DNA from: Triatoma infestans
Taxonomy: Eukaryota > Arthropoda > Insecta > Hemiptera > Reduviidae
DNA: 64,000 bases
Assembly (NCBI GenBank): GCA_011037195.1
Contig: JAAEAF010000389.1
Coordinates: 1-64,000 of the forward strand
Reading direction: 5' to 3'
In this document: positions 22,080 through 31,837 of the stretch, one piece after another
How the letters are laid out: each line of letters starts with the position of its first letter
How positions within the stretch are numbered: the first letter of the stretch is position 1
Notes under the pieces: model-generated
What the model was told of the DNA's origin: nothing
Databases searched by the model: none
Seen by the model: only the letters and a program-made list of their open reading frames with translations
Translations under genes and position numbers: made by a program

Positions 22080-22925
22080 GGTAGTCTTGATTTCTTCATC
22101 GATTCTTCGTTCCATCCGAGTTTCTTCTCCCACATCACTTGAAGCATCCGCTTCGGACATATAATGGTGGTCGGATAAGTAAATCCTATTGCCAAAATTT
22201 TCCTTTTTGCAATGTTCTCCAAAGGGAAGCTTGTAGACATTCTTCGCTTATTGAGAGAGTGTCATCTCTACTATTCCAAATCATTCCCAAAAGACTCGCC
22301 TTTGCCTCTTCGGATTTTATTGTTTTGTTTGAATGTTCCTACTCTCTTAAGTCGAATAACCTCTGGACATAATCTGACTGGTTTGTGAAATGAAGGTTTG
22401 GAGCTCCATTTTATTACTTACACTAGTAACGCAATTGTCAACATAGAAACTCCTCTTTAACCTTTGGATGATCTACTTCCATTCAAGAGTTGAAGTTGAA
22501 AAATCTTTCCTAGATGATACTGGATAATTGCTCCCAGTAAAAATAGACTGCTACAGACACCAAAGATTCTTGTGTCTGAAGACGAAGGAGTGCCATTCCC
22601 ATCAAGCCACAAGAATCGAAGGTAATCTCTTTCTTTATCTGCAGTGACAGTTTGCAAGAAAGCTTTATGCTTTATCTGCCACGACTCTAATCTTATCAAC
22701 TCGAAAACTCAGTAGAATATTGGGAATCAGCTCGATCAAATTAGGCCCTGTTTCTAGACAACAATTTAGCGAAGGCTGATTCTTCCGGCGGGCCGAAGCA
22801 TCGAAAACAGGCCGGATTTTTGTGGTATTGCTGGACATCTTCACCACTGGCCTATGAGGCAGATAATGATCTGAATCTGAAATCTGATTTTCCTTCACTT
22901 TCTCGATTATTCCTCTTCCAACCAC
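22080..22925 (-). pseudogene. BEL Pol: reverse transcriptase remnant
   Basis: HYLPHRPVVK and KIRPVFDASAR (22865-22780) are the conserved finger motifs of BEL reverse transcriptase. VDKIRVVADK follows, then FLQTV, ERDYLRFLW and RIFGVCSSLFLLGA (22690-22500), matching the region after the catalytic palm. The palm YxDD-type box should lie near 22380-22450 and is not readable, as the frame is broken there. It cannot be active. Confidence 0.85.
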
Positions 22926-23039
22926 CCCTCGAAAACTTCATTATAGTCTTTGTATAATTCCCTGTCTTGCTACTCCTTCAAAGATCCTTTAGTCTAACTT
23001 CCGATAGTTTTAAATTATTGGGAATCGGTGGATGTCTTT

Positions 23040-23417
23040 CTAACCAGAGCAAACACACCTTACATCTTCGCTTATCTTGGCTGTTTTTAAAAAATACTCC
23101 ATAGCTACTGCCTCCAGCTCTTCTTTGGACCTCATCTCTACTGAGTCTCCGATGCCCAGGGGATCCAATTGCCAGAGTTGAGTTATCGAGATATCTCCCG
23201 AAAATAAGGACGAAACTGTCATGGTGGCACTTTTTTCTTTACAAATAGCCGGAACTTTCCTCATGAGAGTCCATCCTAAAAGTGTTTGGATTGCCACCAC
23301 TACATTTGACAATACCGCCTTCGCCCAGTCAACATTTTTTTTTAGAATATCTGCTACAATCAGGAGATTTATGGGCTCAGAAGAACCTCTGTTCGTCAGT
23401 GAAATATGCCCACTCAT
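23040..23417 (-). pseudogene. BEL Gag-Pol: protease-adjacent segment
   Basis: A 125-codon open stretch with LLIVADI (compare LLIGADx), GWTLMRKVP, ITQLWQLDPLGI, KEELEAVAMEYF is typical of the segment joining the aspartic protease to reverse transcriptase in BEL elements. The protease active-site DTG/DSG lies upstream and was not recognisable. Confidence 0.75.
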
Positions 23418-23879
23418 TTCTATTTAAGGGTCTTCCCTTAAATAGAACTTGGTCTATTGCTTCCAATTGACAGGCATATCTTCTATCCTGACACATCTAT
23501 CACCTATCCTCTAACAATCGTGATTCAGCTCCTCCGACTTGTCCCGCCAAATAGGGAATGGATGAGGCGTTCATGCTTGATTGGCTTGTACCCCATGGTT
23601 TCGGCAACGACTTTCTAACGTACGACCATTGGGATCCCTGTCTAGGATCGCCCTTATCTCTTTTTCTTCATTATCATTTCTCACCAACACTCCTAGCGTT
23701 GCAAAAATACATGCGTATTACTAAGGTTAAATAAGCCGTTTTCTTTCGTAACTGGGTCCTTCTGGGGTTTTTGTATTTTTTGAACTCTGGAGGACTTGTT
23801 TGCATTACCCCCTAAGCAGTTGGAGACACAGAAATAGAAAATGTCTTTCATCAAAAATAAGGCAGTGCCACGTCTCGTT

Positions 23880-24948
23880 ACACATCCGGCTCTGATGTCC
23901 CACTTTCAAACAAGCTAAACATGTCTTTCTCTGTACTAGGAAGCGTTTTGCCTCTCTTCGATCTTCATATAACGAGCTCTGTGGTATTCTTCACTCTTAT
24001 GCTCTCCATCACAAAACAAACATTTCACGGAATGGTGGCTTAAGAGCCCCGCAGCAGTGGCCACATTCTGTGGTTCGTTACTTTTTCTCTTGTGCTCTGC
24101 TTATTTAATGCCAAAACCCTGTCCCTGCAAGCGATATCTGTTCCTCACACTACCCCTTCTTTTCTAAGTAATACCATTAATGCGGCTAAGAGATCCTCCT
24201 TTTCACCGTTCTCTCTTCTGTGAAATGCGATAACCTCTGCCATATCCTTAGAAACTCTTCTGGCAGACATAATACTATCAATGGATACAACATGGATCCA
24301 AATTTATCTTTGGTGACCCCTAGAGAACTAGCACCAGCAGTTGGGTTTCCAACCTGTCATATAATTTACTTGCTCTCTGACCTGACTCTATTGGTTGGCT
24401 TTGCTAAAAGAATTTTAAGTAAACCACTAATGTAAACTTTTACTAATATTTTCTCCCTTCCAAAATGGGACCTTTGGGTATTTAGCTGCATGGGGGAAAA
24501 CTATTTACTACATCTTCTTAGGCCGTGGAACCAGGAACCATAGCCTGGACTAAATAATGAAATTTATCCTCATCCGAGATTTGTTCATTATGGACCAAAG
24601 ATCATTATGGATCTTTTCAAATTGGCCCCAAAAGGGCAACCATTGCTTAATATCCCCAGCAAATTTCTTAAATTCTATTAAAGGAAGTTTAAATGTTCGG
24701 GGAGCTTTCAGAGACATATTTCCAGAATTAACAACTCATTAGTTGTTGTTAATTCTGGAAATATGTCTCTTGCTTAGTTAAGTATAATTAGAATTTGCTA
24801 TTGCTATCTCTTTTTGAGCTAGAATGGCTCACAATGTAGACATTTCTTGGAGATCTGGGTGTCCCCTCTCTAATAAAATACTCAATTTATTAGCTGTATT
24901 CGTGAAAACAGCGCCCAGTATGTTTCTTTTCTTCTTCAATTGATCCAT
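23880..24948 (-). pseudogene. BEL Gag remnant with zinc knuckles
   Basis: An ATG at 24946-24948 opens MDQLKKKRNILGAVFTNTAN, typical of a BEL Gag start, with a stop after 39 codons. Further down, CLACLKVGHQSRMC (about 23930-23890) is a CX2CX4HX4C knuckle, and CLFCDGEHKSEEY (about 24025) is a damaged second knuckle lacking its last Cys. In between, frames are broken. Confidence 0.75.
24710..24770. repeat. Perfect short inverted repeat inside the Gag remnant
   Basis: AGAGACATATTTCCAGAATT AACAACT (24710-24736) faces its exact complement at 24741-24770 across a 4-base loop, the right arm having three extra bases next to the loop. It is more perfect than the surrounding decayed element. Confidence 0.85.
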
Positions 24949-24997
24949 ATTTATTTCTCTTCTAAAAATAAATTATTTAAAAATTTACCTATATAAG

Positions 24998-25019
24998 TCC
25001 CGTCGCGGTCGCCACTATA
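24998..25019 (-). other. Primer-binding-site region of the BEL element
   Basis: Directly after the 5' LTR the minus strand reads TATAGTGGCGACCGCGACGG. TGGCGACCG-type sequences at this place are the usual tRNA primer sites of BEL elements. The exact tRNA was not determined. Confidence 0.65.
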
Positions 25020-25284
25020 TTACGTGGACATTGCAAGGTCCCGTTACAGTGGTCTTCCCTCAGGTTTATAAACATAAAAAAATACACAGGCAAAATAGAC
25101 AAAACACTAATGGTAGAGAGTGTCTCTGAACCAGTTTTATTTTATTCAATAATATATAGTACAATAGTATAGTTTGGTATCCTGCGTTCTAATGAATATA
25201 TATGTATTCTATCATTATAATATATATGTTCAGCAGAACGTAGGTTACCAAACAGACAGGCACCTATTTGGTGACCAGCAACAA
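25020..25284 (-). repeat. BEL element 5' LTR (right)
   Basis: Partner of the LTR at 20885-21111, starting TTGTTGCTGGTCACC on the minus strand. It contains an 80-bp imperfect palindrome (about 25171-25256) closed by GTTTGGTATCCTGCGTTCT and its inverse, which accounts for its larger size. Confidence 0.85.
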
Positions 25285-25399
25285 AACGTTCAAATTTCCC
25301 CTTAATAATATTTAGGTGTTCCATAGCATACATCATACTGACAAATAGGAGTTTCAAGGAAAGCCTTGTGAAGAGGTAGAAGGGGACATAATTGAGAGA

Positions 25400-25520
25400 T
25401 AGAAAAATAAAAGCTTAAGTTTGTATCTGCAACAGCATACAAGTTTTAAGAAAATCGATGGATCTATTTTCGAAAAATTAGCGAAAAAACATTCAGTAAT
25501 TACGCCCTTCCGGCTACCAT
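25400..25520 (+). repeat. Family A internal fragment
   Basis: AAGTTTTAAGAAAATCGATGG, TTTTCGAAAAATTAGCG and CATTCAGTAATTACG..CTTCCGGCTACC follow the order of a plus-strand family A block. Confidence 0.5.
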
Positions 25521-26434
25521 TGTATGCTTATTTTTTCACTAATGGCGGTTTATAAAACTAAGCAACAATTAATCTTGCTGTAGACTGAAAAACTTTGATG
25601 AAGAGGTTATTATTGATCAGAAAAGCTAATTTCATCAAAATGCTATTAATTTATATATAGTAAATAAATAATAAAAATTGAAGAAAACAGATAAAAGACA
25701 CCTGTGAAAAATGGGCATCACATGATAGAGATTTTATTAGTTTTACAATGGGAATTATTGTTGGGACCTGTTTACCCGAAGAGCCTACTCCTCAGGATGA
25801 TTTATTACACATTAGGAGAGTCTTATATGGTAATTTTTTCATGCTTTTGTCATTATTTTAGATATAAAAGTACACTATTAAGTTAATAAATAAATTTTTC
25901 TTTATCTTTGAATAATAAGTATATTTCTTGCATAAAACATTTTACTTTGGTAAAAAACAGTTTCACTCAAAAAACCCATTCTAAGTTAAAAAGTGATGGT
26001 TTAATCCTCCCTCTAGACGGGATCAAAAATCAAAATAAAGGCCCTCCTCTGATACCACCGGGACGTTGAATAATTACTGGATCAGATTTTAACAAATTAT
26101 TCATTGGGTTAACAAAACTTTGGATAAATCATTGACGTGCAATTCCGAATTTACTTTTTGGTGATTTATATATATATATATATATTCTAGTATTGAAAAA
26201 AGAAATAAGTAGTTAAAAAAGGAAAAGAAAAAATAGTTTTTTATTTTTGCAAAATAATAACCTGCTTGCTGCAACTAAATAACCTGATCGTGTTATAGCA
26301 TTTCTTTAATGTGTTACCTCCTATTTTGCTTTCCCCTCCACATAAGAAGTTCATGTGATTCCCAGTAATGAGTTTGGATTTTGCTGTTTTTATCTTACGT
26401 CAGAAGCATTTTATAGAATATTTTTATTGTTACA
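25521..26434. other. Upstream region or intron of the ZNRF-type gene
   Basis: AT-rich, with a (TA)n run at 26167-26186 and a short A/G-rich stretch after it. No promoter motif or further exon could be supported. Confidence 0.4.
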
Positions 26435-26528
26435 ATGGAATTTTCCCCTAATTTAACAGAGTGCGATATCAAGCAGTTAAAGGCAATATTTCCTGATATT
26501 GTAGGATGCCTAACAACTACAGAGTCTG
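26435..26528 (+). CDS. Possible first coding exon of the ZNRF-type gene
   Basis: ATG at 26435 opens MEFSPNLTECDIKQLKAIFP and continues to TCT-G, followed by GTAATG as a candidate donor at 26529. The single overhanging G joins in phase with the first two bases of the exon at 26879 to give Gly, which is why I consider it. An alternative acceptor AG at 26458 would make it an internal exon from 26460. The peptide does not resemble the N terminus of known ZNRF1/2 proteins, which is glycine-rich and starts with an N-myristoylation signal. The true upstream exon may therefore lie elsewhere, and this stretch may be chance. Confidence 0.35.
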
Positions 26529-26878
26529 GTAATGATTATGTAGCATAACAGAGCATTTCATGAAAACCTATTACTTTTTTCTTTTATCTTCATTTGGCAA
26601 TAAATTCCAGAAAACGTCATGTTTTGTCTATTAGCTATGACAATAACCTTGTGATAAAGAAGTTTCCATATAAACGTTCTGAATGAATTTATATCATAAT
26701 GAATTTTTTTATTGAATATATTGATCACTTTTTAATTGTTTCATACTGTTAGCCACTAAAGAATAAGAATGCATATCATCTAAATTAATTTGAGGAATTT
26801 AATTATACCTAAAAGATTTCTAATTGACTCAATGTTTTGCCCGTATTATTATTATTTTTTTTTTTTACATGTTTACAG

Positions 26879-26974
26879 GAATAAAGTGTCCGGTTTGTTC
26901 AAAATTCGTCCTACCAGATGACATAGAATGTCACTTAGTTATGTGCCTCACCAAACCGAAGTTAATTTATAATG
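26879..26974 (+). CDS. ZNRF-type E3 ubiquitin ligase, zinc-finger exon
   Basis: Exon bounded by TTTACAG and GTAAGT. It encodes GIKCPVCSKFVLPDDIECHL and VMCLTKPKLIYN, the CX2C..H..C zinc finger that precedes the RING in ZNRF1 and ZNRF2 (vertebrate equivalents read KCPICSKSV and FIMCLSKPRLSYN). Cys at residues 4 and 7, His and Cys near 19 and 23 are all kept. Phase is one base borrowed from the previous exon and one base donated (G) to the next, giving Asn-Glu-Asp across the junction. ZNRF proteins act at endosomal and plasma membranes as RING-type ligases. Confidence 0.9.
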
Positions 26975-27644
26975 GTAAGTTTAATTTCATTTCTTTATTT
27001 ATATAAATATATTTCACAGAATTCGAAAAGAGCAAACGATTATATAGTAAAAGTAATTCATTTCAGTAAATATTCGGCTTTAGTCGAATTTCTTTTGTCT
27101 GCTATGTTCAAATGTATTTTAATGTCAAAATTACTGATATAAAACAATCAAGAAATTGAGGTATCTGTATAGCCCTAATTATCTCTTTTTTTATAACATC
27201 GTCGCAAATAAAAAAGGTGTTTTAGTACAAATATGTACAGATTATTTATAGAGAAGTTTATGATATTACCCTTTGGTGAAAGCATTTTTGGTTGTCAGGA
27301 CATCATGATGAAGAATAAATGACATATAGCACAGATGTAAAGGAGTTAAAATATAAAAGAAGTACGTTTCTAGATCCAATATGATGTATCATGTTATGCT
27401 ATTCTGGCATAACTTAACGTCGCAAAGAAAAGCCTCTTCCATATTTTTTGGTTTTTTAAACTTATTCTGATTAAAAGAAATAATCAGAATTATTCACCAG
27501 AACATACTACACGTTAATTAAATAAAGGAAATATTTAGAAAGTTCCGAATAGCCAGTTGCGCTTCCTTGCACTAATTAGGGAACTGTTTCTTCTTTTTAT
27601 TTTTCGTATTTCTGAATAAATAATAAATTTGACGACTTTTTCAG

Positions 27645-27750
27645 AGGACGTTTTATCAGAAGATAAAGGCGAGTGTGTAATTTGCCTTGAAGAATTAACA
27701 CAAGGAGATACCATTGCCAGACTTCCCTGTCTGTGCATTTATCACAAAAG
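27645..27750 (+). CDS. ZNRF-type E3 ubiquitin ligase, first RING exon
   Basis: Exon bounded by TTTTTCAG and GTAATT. It encodes DVLSEDKGECVICLEELTQG, DTIARLPCLCIYHK, holding the first five metal ligands of a RING-H2 domain (CVIC, PCLC, YH). It is almost identical to vertebrate ZNRF1/2 over this stretch, which argues strongly for a functional gene rather than a pseudogene. It ends in the middle of the codon for Ser (AG|T). The following intron is about 3.9 kb because of a nested transposon insertion. The minus-strand ORF over the exon (27535-27738) is a shadow. Confidence 0.93.
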
Positions 27751-27808
27751 GTAATTATATTTTTCTTATGTGGAATTGTAGTTAATCCTGCCTAGAAACG
27801 GCTACTTA

Positions 27809-28020
27809 TTGTAAGATAATTAAGAAAATAATTCACATTCAAAATAGTTTTATTTTTGCATTAAGCAAACATATTTACAATAATAATAATCGACAACTTG
27901 TCAACATAAGCAAGATCATATTTTATAATTCAATATGGTAACTAATATTAATTTTCCGTATGATATATTTCATAAAAATTATATTCCTTATCCGGCCAGA
28001 TTGTTCATCTTAATCTGAGG
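27809..28020 (-). repeat. Ty3/Gypsy element LTR (left, 3' LTR)
   Basis: TGTAAGATAATTAAGAAAAT and TTTTATTTTTGCATTAAGC recur, in the same orientation, at 29386-29539. Similarity resumes weakly after the Helitron at 31423. The left edge TG is sharp, but the right edge near 28020 is approximate. Confidence 0.75.
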
Positions 28021-28139
28021 GCCTTCTCTATGACGTAATTGATCAGCGTAACATCGGTGTTGCACCGATGCTGACCTAGGGAGTCCTTTTCTTTGGACTT
28101 CTTCAAATTGTCCATCATTAGGATGATTTTAAAACAAAC

Positions 28140-28720
28140 TCCCTCGCCGTCTGCAAATTCCTTCCAGCGTTTTTCGACATCATATTTTTTTTTTGTATGG
28201 CTAACGCTTGTTCATTGTTAGTTATATCCGGCTTAAGTAGTGAGATTTGATGCGCCGTGTTCGACCCAACATGATCTCAGCGAGAGATCGCCCGGTATAT
28301 GACATCAAGAATTTCGCTAGCCTTGTTTCCACCTCACTTCATTTCCTTTCGATGCCTTAAACATCTCTGAAAGACTGCACTGCTCTCTCCGCCATACTAT
28401 TTGTCTTAGGGTGGTTAGGCGAGGAGTGACATGTCCTATGTTGTTCTCTTTGCAAAACTGCTTGAAGAATGAAGGGCATTGTCAGACACCATGATTTTGG
28501 GTAATTCTACGCGCGAAAAGATAATTTATAATGATGATATTGTGTTCTGTGTTGTTTTGATTCTCATGGAAACTATTTCCCAACATTTAATAGTAGCTCG
28601 ACTACGGCTAGCTAGTTCCGCCCTTCCCATGGACCTGCATAATCTACATGAATGCGTGACTATGGTTCATGGATCAAGATCACTGTAAATGTTATTCTAC
28701 CAGAGTGAAATCTGGCAAAA
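28140..28720 (-). pseudogene. Gypsy integrase core remnant in ZNRF intron
   Basis: Minus-strand pieces give HVDYAGPWEG (first catalytic Asp, about 28650), LPKIMVSDNA (second Asp, about 28500), ENNIGHVTPR, the fragment MAERAVQSFKD across a frame change (catalytic Glu, about 28395), SWVEHGASNL/EIMLGRT-like and LKPDITNNEQ. These are the D, D and E motifs and downstream tail of Ty3/Gypsy integrases, in the correct order. Many frameshifts disable it. Gag, protease and reverse transcriptase are not visible between here and the right LTR, so the element is internally deleted. Confidence 0.8.
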
Positions 28721-29385
28721 AATCGCATAGGGGCTATGCCAGGGTGCCCTCATGAAGCATAATGTGTAGGTTGTTTTTCTGTAAATTCTACTGCATTACA
28801 ATGTGGCCTCTAGATGGAGGTATTTGTTCTCATAAGAAAGTTTGTCTCTTATCAAAGAATTTCAGAAATTGCAGACCAACCGTCGGCAAAAAAATATGAT
28901 GTCGGAAAACGCTGGGTTTAGCGCCCTAATGATAGGTAATTTGAAGAAGGCCTACTAGTCTAAAGAACAGGATTATTATCTTACATAGCTTCGGGGAAGT
29001 GCACTACTGACGTCACGCTGATCAATTGCGTCATGGAGGTAGGCTCTCAAAATAACATGAACAACCTTAAGGCTAATCGGGGGGGTGTAATGTAGTAATA
29101 TTGTGTCAAAACCACCGATAGCGTTTCATAGGATTGAGTAGTAACCGCTTCAGGCCGAAAATGGTCTATTAGAACCTTAAGTGAATGTGGCCCGATTCTC
29201 GCTAATAATAATTCGTTTTAAATTGTCTCACCGCTCTATTATCTGTGGCTATCTTCACTTCAAACTTCTCTCTATAATACTCCTACTCTTCTTCTTTAGG
29301 ATTGAATGGTTCGAACGTGATACGGCATTGAAGTTCATTTTGATTTTCTTCTTATCGACTTGACTAATTCTGTTTTTTGGCATGG

Positions 29386-29539
29386 CTGTAAGATAATTGA
29401 GAAAATAATTCACATTCAGAATAGTATTATTTTTGCATTAAACAAACATATACAGTAATAAACGACAACTTTTCAAAATACGCTTCATCGAATTCTCTGT
29501 AATTCAGTATGATAACTAATATTAATTTTGCTTATGATA
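29386..29539 (-). repeat. Gypsy LTR (right, 5' LTR), first part, broken by a Helitron
   Basis: Same sequence as 27809 onward (TGTAAGATAATTGAGAAAAT, TTTGCATTAAACAAAC, ATAACTAATATTAATTTT). It stops at an A at 29539 where the Helitron begins, and appears to resume as TAACTCATAAATATTAC at 31423, matching the left LTR at about 27970. Confidence 0.75.
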
Positions 29540-29856
29540 TCTAGATATATAAAAATTAAGCAAACGTATGTTTGTGGCCGCAAAACTTGAAAACGCGAAA
29601 TTCCGAGCGTTTCGCGAGGTTGGCAGAAATAGACAGACGCAGACGCGTTGCGATCGTGGCGCGCTCTCTGCCGAAGATATTCTACACAGAATACGTCAAG
29701 AGAAACATCGCTAATCTTCATTAGGGATCTTTATCTTGCAATGTGTGGCAAGTTGTTGACTAAATTGAGAGTAACAGTACCGAATAGGCAACATTCGAGA
29801 GAGAACTGCTTAGAAAGCAATCATGCACCAGAAAAGACTTACAGCTATTCATCCAA

Positions 29857-31244
29857 GAAAATACACTGAAACTCCTTCAAGAACAAAGGATAGCATTTGA
29901 TACCATCATACAAGCTGTGATCAACCAATCCGGTGGATTTACTTTTTGGAATCTGGAAAAACGTTCTTAATCTCCTTAATCCTGGCTAAAATCCGTTCAA
30001 ATGGCCATATTGCGTTAGCATTTGCTTCTTCAGGTAATGCTGCTACGTTGAAGGAAGGAGGTAGAACAGCGCATTCAGCTCTTAAACCCCCGATGAGGGG
30101 GTGTGCTTATATTTATTTTATTTTGTCTTTTTAATTACACAGAAAACCAAACATGCAACATTTCTAAAACATCGGGAATGGGAAAGGTTCTTCGGGCGTG
30201 CAAAATCATTGTATGGGATGAGTGTACAATGGCTCAAAGAAGTCATTGGAAGCAGTAGACCATACTTTGAAAGACTTGCGAAATAATCAGGCTCCATTTG
30301 GAGGAGCATTGGTGTTAGTATCCGGTGACTTCAGGCAAACGCTTCCAGTGATACCTTGCTCAACACCAGCTGATGAATTGCATGCCTGCTTGAAATATTC
30401 AACTCTGTGGAGCACAGTAAAAAAAATTCATTTAACAACGAATATGAGAGTTCAACTTCAAAACGATCGAACAGCTGCCATATTTTCAAGACAATTACTC
30501 GAAGTCGGTAACGGCATTGGACCTACAAATCCAGCAACAGGAAAAATGACCTTCCCATCTAATTTCTGCAACATTGTATATTCAAAAGAAGAATTAGTAG
30601 ACAAGGTATTTCAAAGCATTCAAACAAATTATCAAAATCACGCATGATTTGGAAGAACCATTCTAGCGACCAAAAATGTCGACGTACTCGATATGAACAA
30701 CACTAAACAGAATCGCAGGTGAAACAGTGACATACAAATACATCGACTCCGTGATGGACCAAAGCGAAGTAGTGAATTTTCCAACGGAATTTCTTAATTT
30801 ACTCGATGTTCCCGTATTACCGCCACACATTCCAAATTTGAAAATTGGAGTGCCAATTATATTACTCCGAAACATCAATCAGCCAAAGTTATGCAATGGT
30901 ACACGATTAGTAGTTATAAAAACGTTAAATAATCTAATTGAAGCAGCAATTCTCATTGGACCCCATAAAGGTGAAGTCGCGTACTACTTCCACGAACACC
31001 ACTCATTCCGACAGATATGGCGTCTGAGTTCAAACGACTTCAATTTCCAATACGCCTTGCGTTCGCTATGACTATCAATAGCGCAAGGACAAATTTGCAA
31101 GTGTGCGGTTGGAATTTAGAAAACGAATGCTTCTCTTATGGACAATATGTCGCATGCTCCCGAGTCGGTAAACCATCTGATCTTTATGTTTATGCAAAAA
31201 ACGGAGAAACAAAAAGTGCAGTCCATTCACTAGCTTTACAATAA
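29857..31244 (+). pseudogene. Helitron Pif1-like helicase remnant
   Basis: Helicase blocks in order: LLQEQRIAFDTIIQAVINQS and SGGF; a damaged Walker A (ESGKTFL instead of GGTGKT); IALAFASSGNAATL with EGGRTAHSALK; IIVWDECTMA (Walker B, other frame, near 30215); [47 protein letters not shown]; and AMTINSA, WNLENECFSYGQYVACSRVG near the end. Several frame changes (30240, 30650, 31060), a stop after TCNISK and a 51-bp inserted segment at 30089-30139 interrupt it. It is not expressed as one protein. Confidence 0.9.
30089..30139 (+). repeat. 51-bp exact repeat, copy inside the Helitron helicase
   Basis: CCCGATGAGGGGGTGTGC... through ...CTTTTTAATTACA is identical over 51 bp to 31526-31576. Here it sits between the codons for SALK and TCNIS of the helicase and breaks the frame. 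Confidence 0.9.
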
Positions 31245-31525
31245 AAAAAGACTTTCAATTAAAAAGATTTTTTCTTTCTTTCCTTTCAGTGCACAGCATC
31301 GCAAAGTAGGTATTAAATTGAATGATGTGTTTTCTTGCTGAATCTATGTTAACTATAATACTTCTATTTACTTTCCCAAAAAATCAGACTGAGCCACAGC
31401 GAAGCGTGGCCGGGTTAGCTAGTAACTCATAAATATTACAATTTTTATTGGCTTGTTCAAGAATAAAGAAAACAACTAAACAGGCTGAATTCTTTGGCAT
31501 TTTGAAATGCCAAAAAGGGTTCCAT

Positions 31526-31576
31526 CCCGATGAGGGGGTGTGCTTATATTTATTTTATTTTGTCTTTTTAATTACA
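31526..31576 (+). repeat. 51-bp exact repeat, copy outside the Helitron
   Basis: Identical to 30089-30139 and in the same orientation, 104 bp beyond the Helitron 3' end. There is no similarity on either side of the pair. Confidence 0.9.
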
Positions 31577-31693
31577 AAAAAAGTAGTCATATATTTTCTA
31601 ATTAAATTAAATTAAATATGTCCAATTAATTTTAATCCTACAAATTTTAGCATATATTTTGTTAATCCTATTCATTGTATTTGTTTGTTACAG

Positions 31694-31751
31694 TTGTATA
31701 GACAGATGGTTTGAAGTGAACAGGAGTTGTCCTGAGCATCCAGGCGACTGA
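31694..31751 (+). CDS. ZNRF-type E3 ubiquitin ligase, last coding exon
   Basis: Acceptor TTACAG at 31693, then T completing Ser, then CIDRWFEVNRSCPEHPGD and stop TGA at 31749-31751. It supplies the final ligands of the RING-H2 domain (C of CID, and CPEHP) and ends exactly where ZNRF1/2 end (vertebrate ...RSCPEHPAD). Joined to 27645-27750 it completes an uninterrupted RING. It survives intact next to the nested insertion, implying the intron is still spliced. Confidence 0.93.
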
Positions 31752-31831
31752 TGAGACTGATGTTATACATTTTGAGTCAAGTTTATTATTACAAAAAAAT
31801 ACATGAAACAAAATGATTGGGGGGATAATAT

Positions 31832-31837
31832 AATAAA
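31832..31837 (+). promoter_or_regulatory. Possible poly(A) signal of the ZNRF-type gene
   Basis: The first AATAAA after the stop codon, 81 bp downstream. The region is AT-rich and further AATAAA hexamers occur later (for example near 31963), so the real site is uncertain. Confidence 0.35.

Larger units (their letters stand above)
20885..25284 (-). mobile_element. BEL/Pao LTR retrotransposon, decayed and internally deleted
   Basis: Minus-strand element of 4.4 kb with LTRs at both ends, flanked by AACGTT. In its own direction it shows a gag start (24948), two Gag zinc knuckles, protease-linked sequence, reverse transcriptase, and an RNase H-like region with the BEL hallmarks NPADLPS and EWPRG.LIP. 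Order and motifs are those of Pao/BEL Pol. Between WMLRFLYNLR (about 21370) and the 3' LTR only about 250 bp remain, where an integrase core of several hundred residues should lie, so the integrase has been deleted. Numerous stops and frameshifts interrupt all parts. Confidence 0.9.
29540..31422 (+). mobile_element. Helitron, truncated copy with both ends
   Basis: The 5' end is A|TCTAGATATATAAAA and the 3' end is a hairpin GCCAC/GTGGC (31393-31397 with 31406-31410), eight bases, then CTAG|T. TC at the 5' end, CTRR at the 3' end behind a hairpin, and insertion between A and T are the Helitron signature. The 1.9-kb body holds only the Pif1-like helicase C-terminal part; the Rep/HUH endonuclease is absent, so it is a deletion derivative. 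Confidence 0.92.
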
